Positions 38,196 through 49,670 of a stretch of DNA of 64,000 bases are shown piece by piece. Below the pieces are notes generated by a model that had not been told where the DNA came from, ran no database searches, and worked only from the letters and a program-made list of their open reading frames with translations. Positions within the stretch are counted from its first letter, which is position 1, and the number at the start of each line of letters is the position of its first letter. Source of the stretch: Agrostemma githago (Eukaryota > Streptophyta > Magnoliopsida > Caryophyllales > Caryophyllaceae). Position numbers and translations under genes: made by a program. The stretch lies in contig OY288257.1 in assembly GCA_958450325.1 (NCBI GenBank), positions 59,969,938-60,033,937 on the forward strand. The letters are read 5' to 3'.

Positions 38196-39833
38196 TGATG
38201 GGAGGGATTTGTCGTGGATCCCAACCGTCAAATAAAACCAACTAACCTGACTAGGGTAGCTAGGGTAAGTCGGGTCGAATCTACAGGGACGGGAGGTCGG
38301 ACTAAGGTATGCTACGGTTTAGGACTAGGTTCGAGACGAGCTATTCTAAGGGGGAGGCTAAGAACTAGTCTAGGGTCTAAAACTAGGACTAAGGGAAGCT
38401 AGGATAACACTAAGAAGGAAGACTAGGGTTAGGTCGAGTTCATGGAGTGATGGGATGGTCGAGGAAGAGCTAAGGTGAAGGGGTAGTCGGGTAATCTAGG
38501 TGTAGTCCGGGCTCTCGCTACGTAGACCGACCTAGAGGTTCTTGATAGGACCCATCTTAGCGACACAAGTGACAAACGGGGCTACTAGCATACTATCGTG
38601 GCCTAGGTCGCATCCGGGCTCTCGCTACGTAGACCGACCTAGGGGTCGTCCTCACCGGGCTCTCGCTACGTAGTGAGGGAACCAAACCCACAAGCAAACT
38701 ATCACCCACAAGAGAAAAGGCAAGAAAAACACAAGGATTTGCATCTACATGTCATTCAAGCATTTCATCGAACATGTACCATGCATTAAACCAAGAGGAA
38801 ACCCAAAACTTCCACATACATCTCTAACAAACCCTTAATCATCCACAATCATATCCAATCTCCCTAATAAACCTAGCAAAGATCTACTCTAACATATCTA
38901 TACTAAAACTAACAAGAACAAGAAGAACTAACTCAAACAACCAAACATACATAATGAAACTAGAGAAACAATGAACAATGAACAAAACAATCAATAAAGA
39001 TTCAAACTTGAATGATTAAACAAAATAAAGAGAAGGAAAAAGAAGATTATACCTACTAACAAGATGAAAGAAAGATTGAAACTTGCATTAATGAGAAAAA
39101 CCCAAAACAAACCACCAAGGTTGTCAATCTTGGATGGATCTTGAAGAATTCCCTTAATACAAGTACTAAACTAAGATTAACAACTAATTACCGACTAATC
39201 TACTCTAATCTATGCTAATCTATGCTAAAATAATCTAGGGTTTAAGAGGAAGTATCTAACATATGCTTAACAAAACAAGGGAAGAGTATATATAGGTTTA
39301 CAATGAGTAAGGAGAAGAAAAGAATGAGTTGCGTGCTACAGCTCACTCATCCCGCCCGGGACGAGATGGTCTCGCCCGGGACGAGATGGTCCCGCCCGAG
39401 ACGAGTCCTTCTCGGCCGGGACGGGCTCAAGACAGGAGCTGTTGGTTTTGTGCACTCCTTCCCGGTCGGGAAGGCCACTATCCCGCCCGGGAAGGACCTT
39501 GTAGGCCTCCATTATGATCTTTTTGGTCTCTCCTTGGTTCTCATGGGCTTCTCACCGACTCTCGGGTCTCGGGATAGAATCTAAGAGGCTCGGGATTGGG
39601 TCCCAAGGTCTCGGGGTCGAATCCAAGGCATCGAGTGATCGTTCCTTCTCTTCGTTGGCTCCAAAAGTGTGTGAAACGAGTCGGAATCGTTCCAATTCTT
39701 CATGAATGGTCTCGGGAACCTGAAACGAGCTAAAGGAAGCATAAGTAACCCATAAATCCCTCCCAAGGAGCGATTCCACAAGGAAAATAGGACCAAAACA
39801 CTACGAAATAGGCACTACAAACTACACTTATCA
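38196..39833 (-). repeat. 3' LTR of element 1 (1638 bp)
   Basis: Near-identical to 58198-59815. It has 20 extra bases within the palindrome array (about 39366-39390). Confidence 0.92.
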
Positions 39834-39871
39834 ACTCTCCCACACTTAACCCTTACTCGCCCTCGAGTAAG
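39834..39871 (-). promoter_or_regulatory. Hairpin and polypurine tract of element 1
   Basis: On the minus strand, CTTACTCG-AGGG-CGAGTAAG (39871-39852), then GGTTAAGTGTGGGAGAGT up to the 3' LTR. The spacing of 18 nt is the same as in the element at 28964. Confidence 0.8.
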
Positions 39872-42800
39872 CACATACTAACTACTAAACTAGCCGAGTG
39901 GGTATTAGCGCACCCTACGCCCTTTCAACTCACGCGAGTACACTTAGAGGAAAAGTGCACTCCGCAAGGCAAGTGGGGTCTTGCGACAAAACCGTGGATG
40001 CAACCGGACACAAGACACAAAAACAAACAAGCACGCAAACAAACAAACAAACACAAGGTTGCACCCAACGAAAACAAATACCGCTTCCCTCAACAAAGCG
40101 GTGAATGAAACACCGGTTTAGGACTCAAGGCAAGTGACAACGTTCCCAAGCTAGCAATACAAACCAAGGTGAACTAAACTCTAATAGTATGACGATAAAG
40201 CAACAAAAACGTTGGTAACTTACCTAGATTCCTCTTAACCTTCTAAGAACGTACTACGGGACGATCGACGGAGTGGAAAAGGGATGAACCACGGTGTTAG
40301 TCGACACTGTAGGTAAGTGAGACCCCGCCCCCTTTAGCCATGAGCCAAGAGGGTCGTTCCATGTCTAAAACCGCCTAACTAGTCCAATTAAAAAGGTGGA
40401 AATAAATGCAAAATGAGGGAAGACCGACCATTTCCGCTATCATCCTTCCTAGGGACTCGGTCCTTTGGTAGGCTCTTCACGGCAAAAGTCGGAAAAAAGC
40501 TTATTTTTGTGGGGTTAGGATCTTTTTGTGAGACGATTTTCTTTTGACATTTTTCTTTCTTTTGTATTTTTGCTTTGTTTTGCTATGCCAATTCTTTTTC
40601 TTCTTTTATAATTTCTTTTTGGCTTTTGTGCCTTTTCTTTTTCTTCATTTCTTTTCTTTCTTTCATTTTGTTTCTTTTTCTTTTCTTTGCCCTTTTGGCT
40701 TGATTTGGCTTTTTGGCATTTCTTGACAATTAAGAAAGAGAGAATTCAACAAGTTGCAAATTATTGTGTGGATATGTGTAGGAGGTAGGGGAATGGGTAT
40801 GTCGGGGTTGCGCATTCCCTTTCAAACCCACAAAAAGGTGGAGAACTTGGACTAATCAAACAATCCCAAACACGGTCACCTAAGGGACGGGACTCGGCAA
40901 CCAAGGCCTTTTCACACCGTGGGTGGTCATAATGGTCAAAATGCAAATCCCGTAGCAAATCCCTAGTAAGCTAGGTGGACTCAAGGTAAAGGACCAACGA
41001 AATCATTGATTTAGGGTCATTCTACTAAACTAAAGTCCAAGACTCGATTTATACTACTAGAAAGGGAAAGTAAACACTTGCTCACTAGCCTCAAAACCGG
41101 GTTTTCGAAAACCGATTTACACACATGACACACTACACAACACAAAACAAAGACATGACGAAAACGAGAGGAAAAGATACAAAAGACAACAAAACAAAAC
41201 AAGATAAAACAAACACATAAACAAAACAAACACCACCCCGAACTTCCAAATGAGCAACCAATCATCCACAAACTTTACAAAGCTCCACCCGAGCACACCA
41301 CAACACACATCTCCTCCAAACTCCACAACAAACAAAGAGGAAAAAGGGGTGAAAAGATGTTACCGGGTGTCTTGAAAGCTCTCCAAAGCTAGCGGTGGTT
41401 AAGCGACCTATAAGGAAAAAAAGGGAGGCAAAACACGCACAACAAAACAAAAATACGACACAACGACACAAAAGAAAAAGACACAAAAGAAAATCTTTTT
41501 GATTTTTGAGAAATTTTTTCAAATTTTTAGGTTTTTTAAAGATTTTTCGAAAAACTACAAAAATAAAACTAACTACGCTAGAATATCGCTCCCCCACACT
41601 TAAACCGAGCAATGTCCTCATGCTCGATCATAGTGTGCGGAGAGACAAAAAGGAAAGAAAAGAAACTACGAAAATAAAGCTAAAAATCAAAAAGAAGATG
41701 AAGAAAAGGGTAGAAGGTGTCCGGCCGGGGTGTAGTCAAGTCACCATGGGCCGAGACGAGAAAAGATATGGATGGGGGAAGAAATAAAAAGAAGGAAATA
41801 AAAGGAAATGGGAGGGGAGGGCGAGGTGTAATCAAGTCACCTAGCCCGGATTCCGCCTAAATCCGACTAAATCCTACAAAAAAGGGTGAAAAACTTGTAA
41901 ATTTTGGATTTTGAAATGACTCTCGATGTAGTCACGTCATCGAGAGTCGGGAGCAACCATATACCAAGGCCTCGAAGGCCACCATGACACCATGACACAA
42001 AAGTGTACAAGGGGAAGGGGACAAACAAGGGAAAACAAGCGACAAAAGACGGAAAAGAAAGGATAGCTGCCTTACCCATCGGTTAGCAACTCACTCGCTC
42101 CATCGTCTCAATGATCAATATAGGCATTTTGCTTGTCTTCTTGATTGTTAACCCGCTTCAAACTTGATAAAATCGCATGGTTGAGGTAGTAATGGTGTGA
42201 GGGGGGGGGGGATTTGATGGGAAAGTCGGTGCAAAGTGAAGAGAGAATGAGGAGAGGGTATGTAAATGAAGTGTAGGGTCATGTGATATGTGCAAGGGTA
42301 GGTATGGAGGGGGTATAAAATGGTTGGGTGGGCTCACATGGTGAAGAAGAGGCCAAAAGAGGAGAAGGGGACCATCCCGGTCGGGATGACACACCCGTCC
42401 CGTTCGGGAAGCCCTCTTCCCGGTCGAGATGACTCTCCAGAATGTCCAATTTCCAGCACACTCATCCCGATCGGGATGACATCCTTCCCGGTCGGGATGA
42501 GTCTTCTAGCCCTTCATTTCCTTGCTAGCTTCACCCACATGTCCACCAATACATCGAGACATAGAATCTCGTCCCCAAAAGCTTGTCAAAAGCTTCAAAA
42601 ACTGACTCCCATGCCCAAATCCAAGCTTCTATCAACAACTATTCTCCTCGAGACTTCATCTTCACTTCATATCTAGCAAACAAGCTCTAATACAACATCG
42701 AATTCCCTCCCTCACATCGCTCATCAAAATACCGAATTACAAGAATTCCACCAAAGCTAACAAATCCTAGAAACCAAACTATCCAAACAAACATAAACAC

Positions 42801-42948
42801 AAATACAAGCACAAAAGAAAAGGGAAAAGATATTTACACTAGCTACTCTCACCAACTACGCCTCCATAGCCATCAAGAGCTCGAAGGAGTAAGTCAAATG
42901 CCCTAGCAACATCTTCAATTAAGCTCACATGGCCGAGCCTAGCCACTT
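39834..42948 (-). other. 3' non-coding region of element 1
   Basis: Read on the minus strand: palindromes TCATCCCGATCGGGATGA and relatives (42503-42371); an internal AGGA hairpin (41626-41606) with PPT-like GTTTAAGTGTGGGGGAGC after it; an A/T-rich block (about 41560-41480) around CCTAAAAATTTGAAAAAATT; a long A/G-rich tract (about 40690-40540); and the terminal hairpin and PPT. I see no coding sequence. Confidence 0.7.
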
Positions 42949-43611
42949 TCAAGAGCTTCTAAGTCGGAGGGAAGAAGCGACCATCTTCATTATGCTCGGG
43001 GTTCTCGTGATCTTCCGGGTTTCGGAACCATGAGAGCAACAACTCTTATGACCATCCGGTAGGTATAGTGGTCTAGAGTCATGCTCGGCAATATGATGCG
43101 GGAGATCACACCCTAGGGGTGTCGCTTCTTCTACGGGGTCGAGAGAGGAACTCTTTTCCACCGCCCGACAAGGATCCTCTTCACCAACCGCCTCACAAGA
43201 CAAGGGACTAGACATCGAGTGCGGTAGAGGAGGAGAAGGCATCAAGTTTTCTTCATTGGAGGCTTTAGGATCCTCCAATATCCCGTTCAAGGCAAGTTCC
43301 AAGGCATCTACTTCTTTCTCCCAAGTATTGCGCTCCTTTTCACTCACCTTGTCAATAAGGCCTAGAGGAGGTATGTCTTCACTTGGCTTTGGATTGTCTA
43401 GATCCGGTTCATCACGAAGAAAATCGAACAAATCCAATTTGATAGCCAATTCATCGGCTCCCCAAGAGTTATCTTGAGAATCATGTTCACTCCCCTCCTC
43501 ATTGTCGGCTCTTGAAGCCTCAACTCCCTCTATTCTTCCCCTATCTTTACCACCAAAGCAACACTCAACAATGGTCTCTTGATCGACCCTCTCTTCTTCA
43601 TTTGTAGCTTC
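42949..43611 (-). pseudogene. Element 1 gag-like ORF, C-terminal part
   Basis: 220 codons plus stop, in frame with 57990-57484. The product is acidic, then Ser/Pro-rich, with no known domain (LDLFDFLRDEPDLDNP near its middle). It has no separate start; it is the downstream half of the interrupted ORF. The restored length is about 389 residues. Confidence 0.75.
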
Positions 43612-43616
43612 AAGAT

Positions 43617-45081
43617 TGACAGGGGTTAGTCGTAACCCTAATCAAAAGTACCCTAAGGTCACTAACTAATGTAGATAGCGAAGTCAGGGGTCGAACCACA
43701 AGGAGATGAGAATTCAATTGTTTATCCTAAGAATTAGATTCTAGATTATGGGTCACAATTGGTTGGTTTGGTAAAGTAGAAACTAAATAACTAAGAAAGA
43801 CAATAATATGAAGAAGGTTCTAGGATCGTAGGTTCACTATGAATATTATTCGGGGTCAGAGAATTAGCTAATTAATCATTAATCGAACTACCTAAGGTGC
43901 AAGTCCGGTCGGTACAATACAACCTTTAGATCTAAACTTAACCTGCGGTCGCTAGCATTAAGTCAGTCTACCCGAATTATCGCGGCCTAATCAGTTCTTA
44001 ACCCGGTCGGTGAAAAGCCCTAATTTGCTATGCTGATCAATTGAATTATGCATCAGACAATCAATCAGATTTAAGACGATAAACAAGCGATAGTTCATGC
44101 GATTAACAATTAATCAAACAATTATAACCTCTCCTAACATGCATAGATCCCCCTTAACCCTAGATGAGAAATTAGCTACGCATAATAAAACTAATCAGAC
44201 AAGAAAGAAAGAAATCGAATCTAAACATATCAAGATGAATTAACAATCAATTGAAGGAAATAACAATACTAGAACAATAAATAAAGATGAATTGAAAGAG
44301 AATTGAAATTCAATACCAAAATGAGGAAGGAAATTGTAAAGATCTCTAGCTAGGTAAACTAAACTATGAAAACTAAATGTAGCAAAAAAAAGTGTCTGAC
44401 ACAAGTCAGGAAAACTGATTTAAAGAGTAGCAGATGGACTCGAAAGCAGGCCCAAATTCTAAGTTGAAATAAGAAAGAAGCGCGGCCCGGATTGGGTGCA
44501 CTCGATCGAGTGCCTGATGGCACTCTATCGAGTGACCCTCCAAAACATAGGCAGGAGCTTCACGGAGTGGCACTCGATCGAGTGCAGTAGGGGCACTCGC
44601 TCGAGTAGAGCTGTAGATCACAGCATCGCGCGCTCTACTTCAAACGGCTGCTAAATCTTCGTTACTTGTTCAAATTGGACGTGCAATATACCGTTCGAAA
44701 GCTAAGAGAAAGTGCTTCCCAACGCCACAAAAATCACCCTGATTGGAATTGTAGAACTCAAGATATGGACGTTTGAAGTTGACCCTTGTGTAGGCGATCA
44801 TTCTCTCATCTCGTTTTGTGTCTTTTCCTTCTTTGGTCTTTGTTTCTTCGTGTATTCCGCATCTTCTTCCTTCGATTCCGTGCTTAGGTGTAAATTCTTC
44901 AAATGTCGATTCCGTAATGCTCCGATTAGCTCCAAATGCATCCAAATCTACAAAATATACACAAATACGGAAGTATCGACATCCAAAGTATATTGCATCA
45001 TTATTAACGAGTTAAGCACAAAAACCGAGACTAAACTAACAATTACGGGGATGAAAATATGTATATAAATAACGCTTATCA
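43617..45081 (-). repeat. 3' LTR of element 2 (1465 bp)
   Basis: Almost identical to 56019-57483, with the same length. The differences I see are at the last bases before the primer site, in one palindrome spacer, and at two isolated sites. Confidence 0.93.
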
Positions 45082-45120
45082 AACTCCCCCAAACCAAACC
45101 TTTGCTTGTCCTCAAGCAAA
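45082..45120 (-). promoter_or_regulatory. Hairpin and polypurine tract of element 2
   Basis: On the minus strand, TTTGCTTG-AGGA-CAAGCAAA (45120-45101), then GGTTTGGTTTGGGGGAGTT to the 3' LTR. Compared with the other two elements the stem has three changed base pairs, all compensated; the loop is unchanged. Confidence 0.8.
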
Positions 45121-46782
45121 CCACACATGTGAATACAAGAGAGGACAAGTGATGCGAAGCACGACTCAAAGCAACTTACAATCATTCTCCTAAAAACCAT
45201 CTTAAGCCAGCTAGAAAACACGGAATGTCAAAGAATAAAACTAAATCAATAATCATGCCATGAATAAACAATCGTTTGCCAAACTTTCAACCTTGCGAGA
45301 CCACCAATGTCGGACTTTCTCGCGGTTATCGCTCAACACTCATAAGAATGGGTGAGTATATAAATGTGAAGATAAGAAGGAATAAGAACACTCACTCGAC
45401 TTATGAAACATGTATGCAATCGAATATGAAATCAATCTCCCCAATCAAATACGTGTTCCAACAATCAGGACCATAGTACATGCCAAGGACTTACAAAGGG
45501 TGGCTAAATGGGTAAGGAAAGAAAATGGATTGTGCCTAAGCACGTAAGGGAATGTGGAGCTAAAACCCGGCCCAGTCGCAGCTACACAATAAAAACTATC
45601 CATAAAAAAACCCCAAGAAATAACGTCGAACCACCAGCTAGAGATATAAATTCAAGATTAGGTGTAAGAGGGAATTTTATTCATCCTCTCAATTAATCTC
45701 TAGTTTCAATCATTTCGACCATTCCCCGAAATATTACAAGAAGCATATTTTTCATATTTCATTTTTTTTTTTCATTTTTTTTTTTTTTCTTTTCTTTCCT
45801 TCATTCTTTTCTTTCATGCTTCTATTTTTTTTTTCAAATTTTGAATAAGGGGAAGGCGATTACAAAGGCGCATCGACGATCTTACACACTAAAGTCCAAA
45901 AGATGTAAAAATCTCGAAATATGACCGAATAGTGATGTAATTCCAATTAAGTTCACTGCGACTGTCCCAACAGGGTAGGCTATTCTGGATTGTGGCTAAT
46001 TAATATAGGCAATGAAAACCGACTTACAACAGTTGAAATGGGCTAAACAAAGAAAACCGACCTAAATGTACAAGGTAGTAAAAATGGGTCAATTTGGCCA
46101 TGTGGAGCTCATCAGAAACAGAATTGCCTTTCCTCATGTACCTCCTCCTCAAACCAAACACGTATTCAATATCAAGAGACAGACGTCATATTTATGCAAA
46201 TTGATGTTACACATTTCACAAGGAGAAAACCACTCAATTCCTAAATAATAATGAGACCAGTTATGGATGTTACTGGCCTAGGAAGCTCTAAATTCTCAGA
46301 ATTTTGTGGCTTGCCGACAAGTGATCAAATCTACTCATTTGGCAATTAAAAGTTCAAATATGCATTCATATCAAAATAGTCTTATCTCAAGCCAAAACGT
46401 ATTTTCAGACACAAATTAAGCTGAAAATTAGGAGAAATCATGTTAAGAGCATTATCATCATTGTCGTTTTGCACGCTTCTACATCAGACACACACAAAAA
46501 CACAAAAAATTAAAATATTTTTGGATTTTTCTGATTTTTCAATTTTTTTAGATTTTTAGAATTTTTTGAAAACGGTAAAACACACGACATAAAATAAAAT
46601 ACACAAAAGCACACAAACTCTCCCCCAAACCTAAATGTCATAGTGTCCTCAATGTGACTGTACAACAGGTAAATTCAGGAAATCCACAGTCAATCCTAAG
46701 GACAACGTAACCTAGGGGAAGACAAAAATCTAAGAAATCGAATAAAAAAATATAAATAAAAAATATAAAAAAAGGAAGGAAA
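45082..46782 (-). other. 3' non-coding region of element 2
   Basis: Read on the minus strand: an imperfect AGGA hairpin (46657-46638) with PPT-like TTTAGGTTTGGGGGAGAG; an A/T-rich block (about 46580-46500) around CTAAAAATCTAAAAAAATTG; an A/G-rich tract (45845-45755); and the terminal hairpin and PPT. No gene was found. Confidence 0.7.
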
Positions 46783-47037
46783 TTACCGTATACACAACAT
46801 AGCTCCTCCAAACCAGCTATAAGGTGGGGGTTCGTCTTTTTGATCAGTAGTCCACAGATGACTATGATCAAAACAGCTTAAGGCTCTCAAGAGTCGATCA
46901 AACATCTGCGTATGTGCTACACAAAAGCATAAGTAGCACCAAGATATAAAGAAGACAAACAGACACAAAGTCAATGATCGTCTTAGCTCAGACGAGCTAG
47001 ACCAATCCTCAGCATGGTGATCATAGTGCATAAGAAG
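46783..47037 (-). pseudogene. Element 2 gag-like ORF, C-terminal part
   Basis: 84 codons plus stop, in frame with the N-terminal part once CACTA and one target copy are removed. It includes HYDHHAEDWSSSSELRRSL, which resembles PYDHFNEDWSTSFDKLMRSL at the end of the gag at 30018-31319. The whole protein would be about 455 residues. Confidence 0.75.
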
Positions 47038-47079
47038 AGTCACTACAAGGAAGACAGCAATTAGCAACCGATAAAATCG

Positions 47080-47610
47080 GTCGGGAAGCTAAGAAATCGG
47101 TCGGTAAACAGAAATACCGACCGCATTTGAAATCTTTCCGACCGAAAGACAGTAGTCGAGAACTATGGTCGGAAACAATATTCATCGACCGGAAAACTCG
47201 GTCGGTGAGTCACCGACCGAATTTCAGTCGGTAAATCATCATATCAGTCGGCACAATATTTTATCGACTGTAGCTAGCGGTCGGTAAAGCTGCATATCGG
47301 TCGGTAAATTACGGGCTACCGACCGATCTGTCGGTCGGTAAAGGATAAATGCGGTCGGTAAAAGAATTTGCCGACTGATAATGCGGTCGGTAAGTGTTGT
47401 CGACCAAACTTAGGTCAGTACCTCCTGTGAAATGTTTAGTCGGGAAAATCTGCAATCGGTCGGTAATGCGGTCGGTATTTAGGGTTTGTACCGACCGCAT
47501 ATTTCGGTCGGTAGTGCTTACCGACCGTATTTTCCCAATTTCTCGGTTAATTAGGGCGGTCGTTAACGGGGTTTGATCGGTCGGTAATGATGTCCGGGCG
47601 GTCGGTAAAT
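47080..47610. repeat. Left subterminal repeat region of the CACTA element
   Basis: More than ten copies of CGGTCGGTA or its complement TACCGACCG in both orientations, often as close inverted pairs (for example TACCGACCGATCTGTCGGTC near 47325). These are probable transposase-binding sites. Confidence 0.8.
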
Positions 47611-47943
47611 TGAAAGAGGTCGTGGGGTTTTATGGTTTTGTTGTCCTCCAATTTGCGACATACAAATCTGCATTATATCCATCATATCATTCAACTCTTC
47701 CAACTCATTCAAACTACAACATCATTCACTTCAACCTTCTTTCATTAACTTCATCCAATTCATTCAGAATCCAACATCTCCACAATTCATTCACATAAAA
47801 CCATTCGATATCATGGACATAACTTTCTAAAATGTTTAACTACTTAATTAAGAGAGTACTAATTAAAGTCTAAAGAGTCTAAACAACTTGGAAGAGAAAT
47901 CAAAGTTTACACAACTTAAAGATTATTCAATTGGAGGTTCAAG

Positions 47944-49479
47944 TTACACTTGAAAACCGACCCCGGCTCCCCCAACTCCACCACCTCCCGAATTATCATC
48001 GTTCGGATTACGGAAGTTAGTGTGGTTGAACGGTTGACAGTTCTGAGTTTGTAATACCTTGGTAAGCGCTGACATGAGTTGCTGCTGTTGTTGCATGAGC
48101 TCCCGGGTCTCCTCTCTAAAGCGCCTGTTCTCTTCTTTCTCCTTCTCTAAGGCTTCCAAAATCCTGTTTTGAAATTCTTCTGCCCGTTTCTCTTGTTGTA
48201 CAAGAATACCGGGACGATAAGAGCACGAAGCATTCCCCTTATTCTGTGCAGGGAGGGTGAAGTACAATGGACCGGCGGATCCCACTCCGTAGACGTGGCC
48301 CTTCTTGAAGCCCTCGGCCGCTTCAAACCAAAGTTTGTCGTCCTCTTTTCCTGTCCCCTCCTCCTCGTTTTTTTTCTTCAGCTCTTCAAATCGTTCCTAT
48401 TACCAAACAGAGGAAGGTCATGTTTAGGAACAAGTTATAACTAATTTATTAAGGAATTTTAAGATAATCTCTATAATTAACTAAATTAACACTTACAAAT
48501 GTCTCCTTTACCTTTTGACTGGTAAAAACTCTTTTACCGTCGACAACCTTAGAGTGCATGGCTTCCGCGAGCTCCGCCGCACTGGGCCTCCTACCACCCA
48601 GTTGCTCCATCTAAGAAGACAAATTATTACTATCATCTTAAAAAAAAATATTAATAAAAACATTATGGAATATTTTAATATATTTTGTCATTACCAGCCT
48701 GGATGCATGTTTCGTTGCCTTGATCGACCCCCCGTGATGACTAGGGCCAGGCTGTGCACAAGCTTTATTTGCGGCAGCTGTCCTTGATCTCTTCTGGAAA
48801 GCCTTCGACTTCCGTCGTTCCAACAAGTCCTTGTAGACTTGTGGCACCATCCACCCTGGGCAGTCCTTGTTCTTGCCATTCCGCAGTTCACAGATGTCGT
48901 TAACGGTGTCCTTTAATCGTTTACGACATTCGTCATCGTACCTCTCCCTAACTCGCTCTTCATGCTCGGGCTCCCATGAACAGTACCCCTGACATTGTGA
49001 CCGATCGATCATAATTTAATAATTACGTACTAAGAAAAAATCCAAATAACAATTAAAAGTGCATATAACTATATATCTTCGAATGTATACAAAATAAAGT
49101 GAATGTATACCCTAAAATTGTCGAACCATTTATCTTTCACCGTCGTCGGGGTCTCCCGGTAGTTCATATGCGGTTCATGGTAGAAACCCTTGAACGACTT
49201 CGTTACTCGTCTTACCACACCGGAGTCATCAAACCTTAATCAACACAAATGCCACAAATTAGATTTTTGTATAGAAAAAAATTATATACTACATCTACTT
49301 CGATAATGATAGAATAAGCAATACCATCTCCCACTGGGCTTAATCGCAATTATTTCCAGATCTTCCCGCTGTTGTTGTTGTTGTTGTTGTTGTTGCTGCT
49401 GCTCCTCCTCGTGCTCGTCGACTTGCACCTGTGGTCCACGTCCACGTCCGCCGCGTCCACGTCCGCCTCGTCCAACCAT
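47944..49479 (-). CDS. CACTA TNP1-type (TNPA-like) accessory transposase protein
   Basis: DNA-binding partner protein of plant CACTA elements (Transposase_24 family). Exons 49479-49325, 49234-49111, 48988-48695, 48610-48497 and 48396-47944 join in one open frame of 379 codons plus stop. Seen: an RGG-like N-terminus (RGGRGRGGRGRG), a poly-Gln run, the family region with TKSFKGFYHEPHMNYRETP and VKDKWFDNFR, then GYCSWEPEHEERVRERYDDE. An alpha-helical Glu/Arg/Gln-rich stretch follows (EEFQNRILEALEKEKEENRR), probably a coiled coil. In En/Spm the equivalent protein binds subterminal repeats; here the CGGTCGGTA motifs are likely targets by analogy. Confidence 0.8.
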
Positions 49480-49670
49480 CTTTCAGATATGATCTGTTGA
49501 ATGACAAAACAAACAAACATATGCAAATAACACTTACCAAATGCAAATCCTTGAAAACATTTAACAAATAATATCATCTTGCCTAAAACCAAACAAACAT
49601 ATACAAATAATAACTGCATTTATCCATGAGTGTTGATCGACCACTAATTCAATGACTAAACAAATACAAG

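Noticed and set aside
40544..40726. Phe-rich open stretch on the plus strand
   Set aside because: It is the complement of the A/G-rich tract of element 1; low complexity, not a gene.
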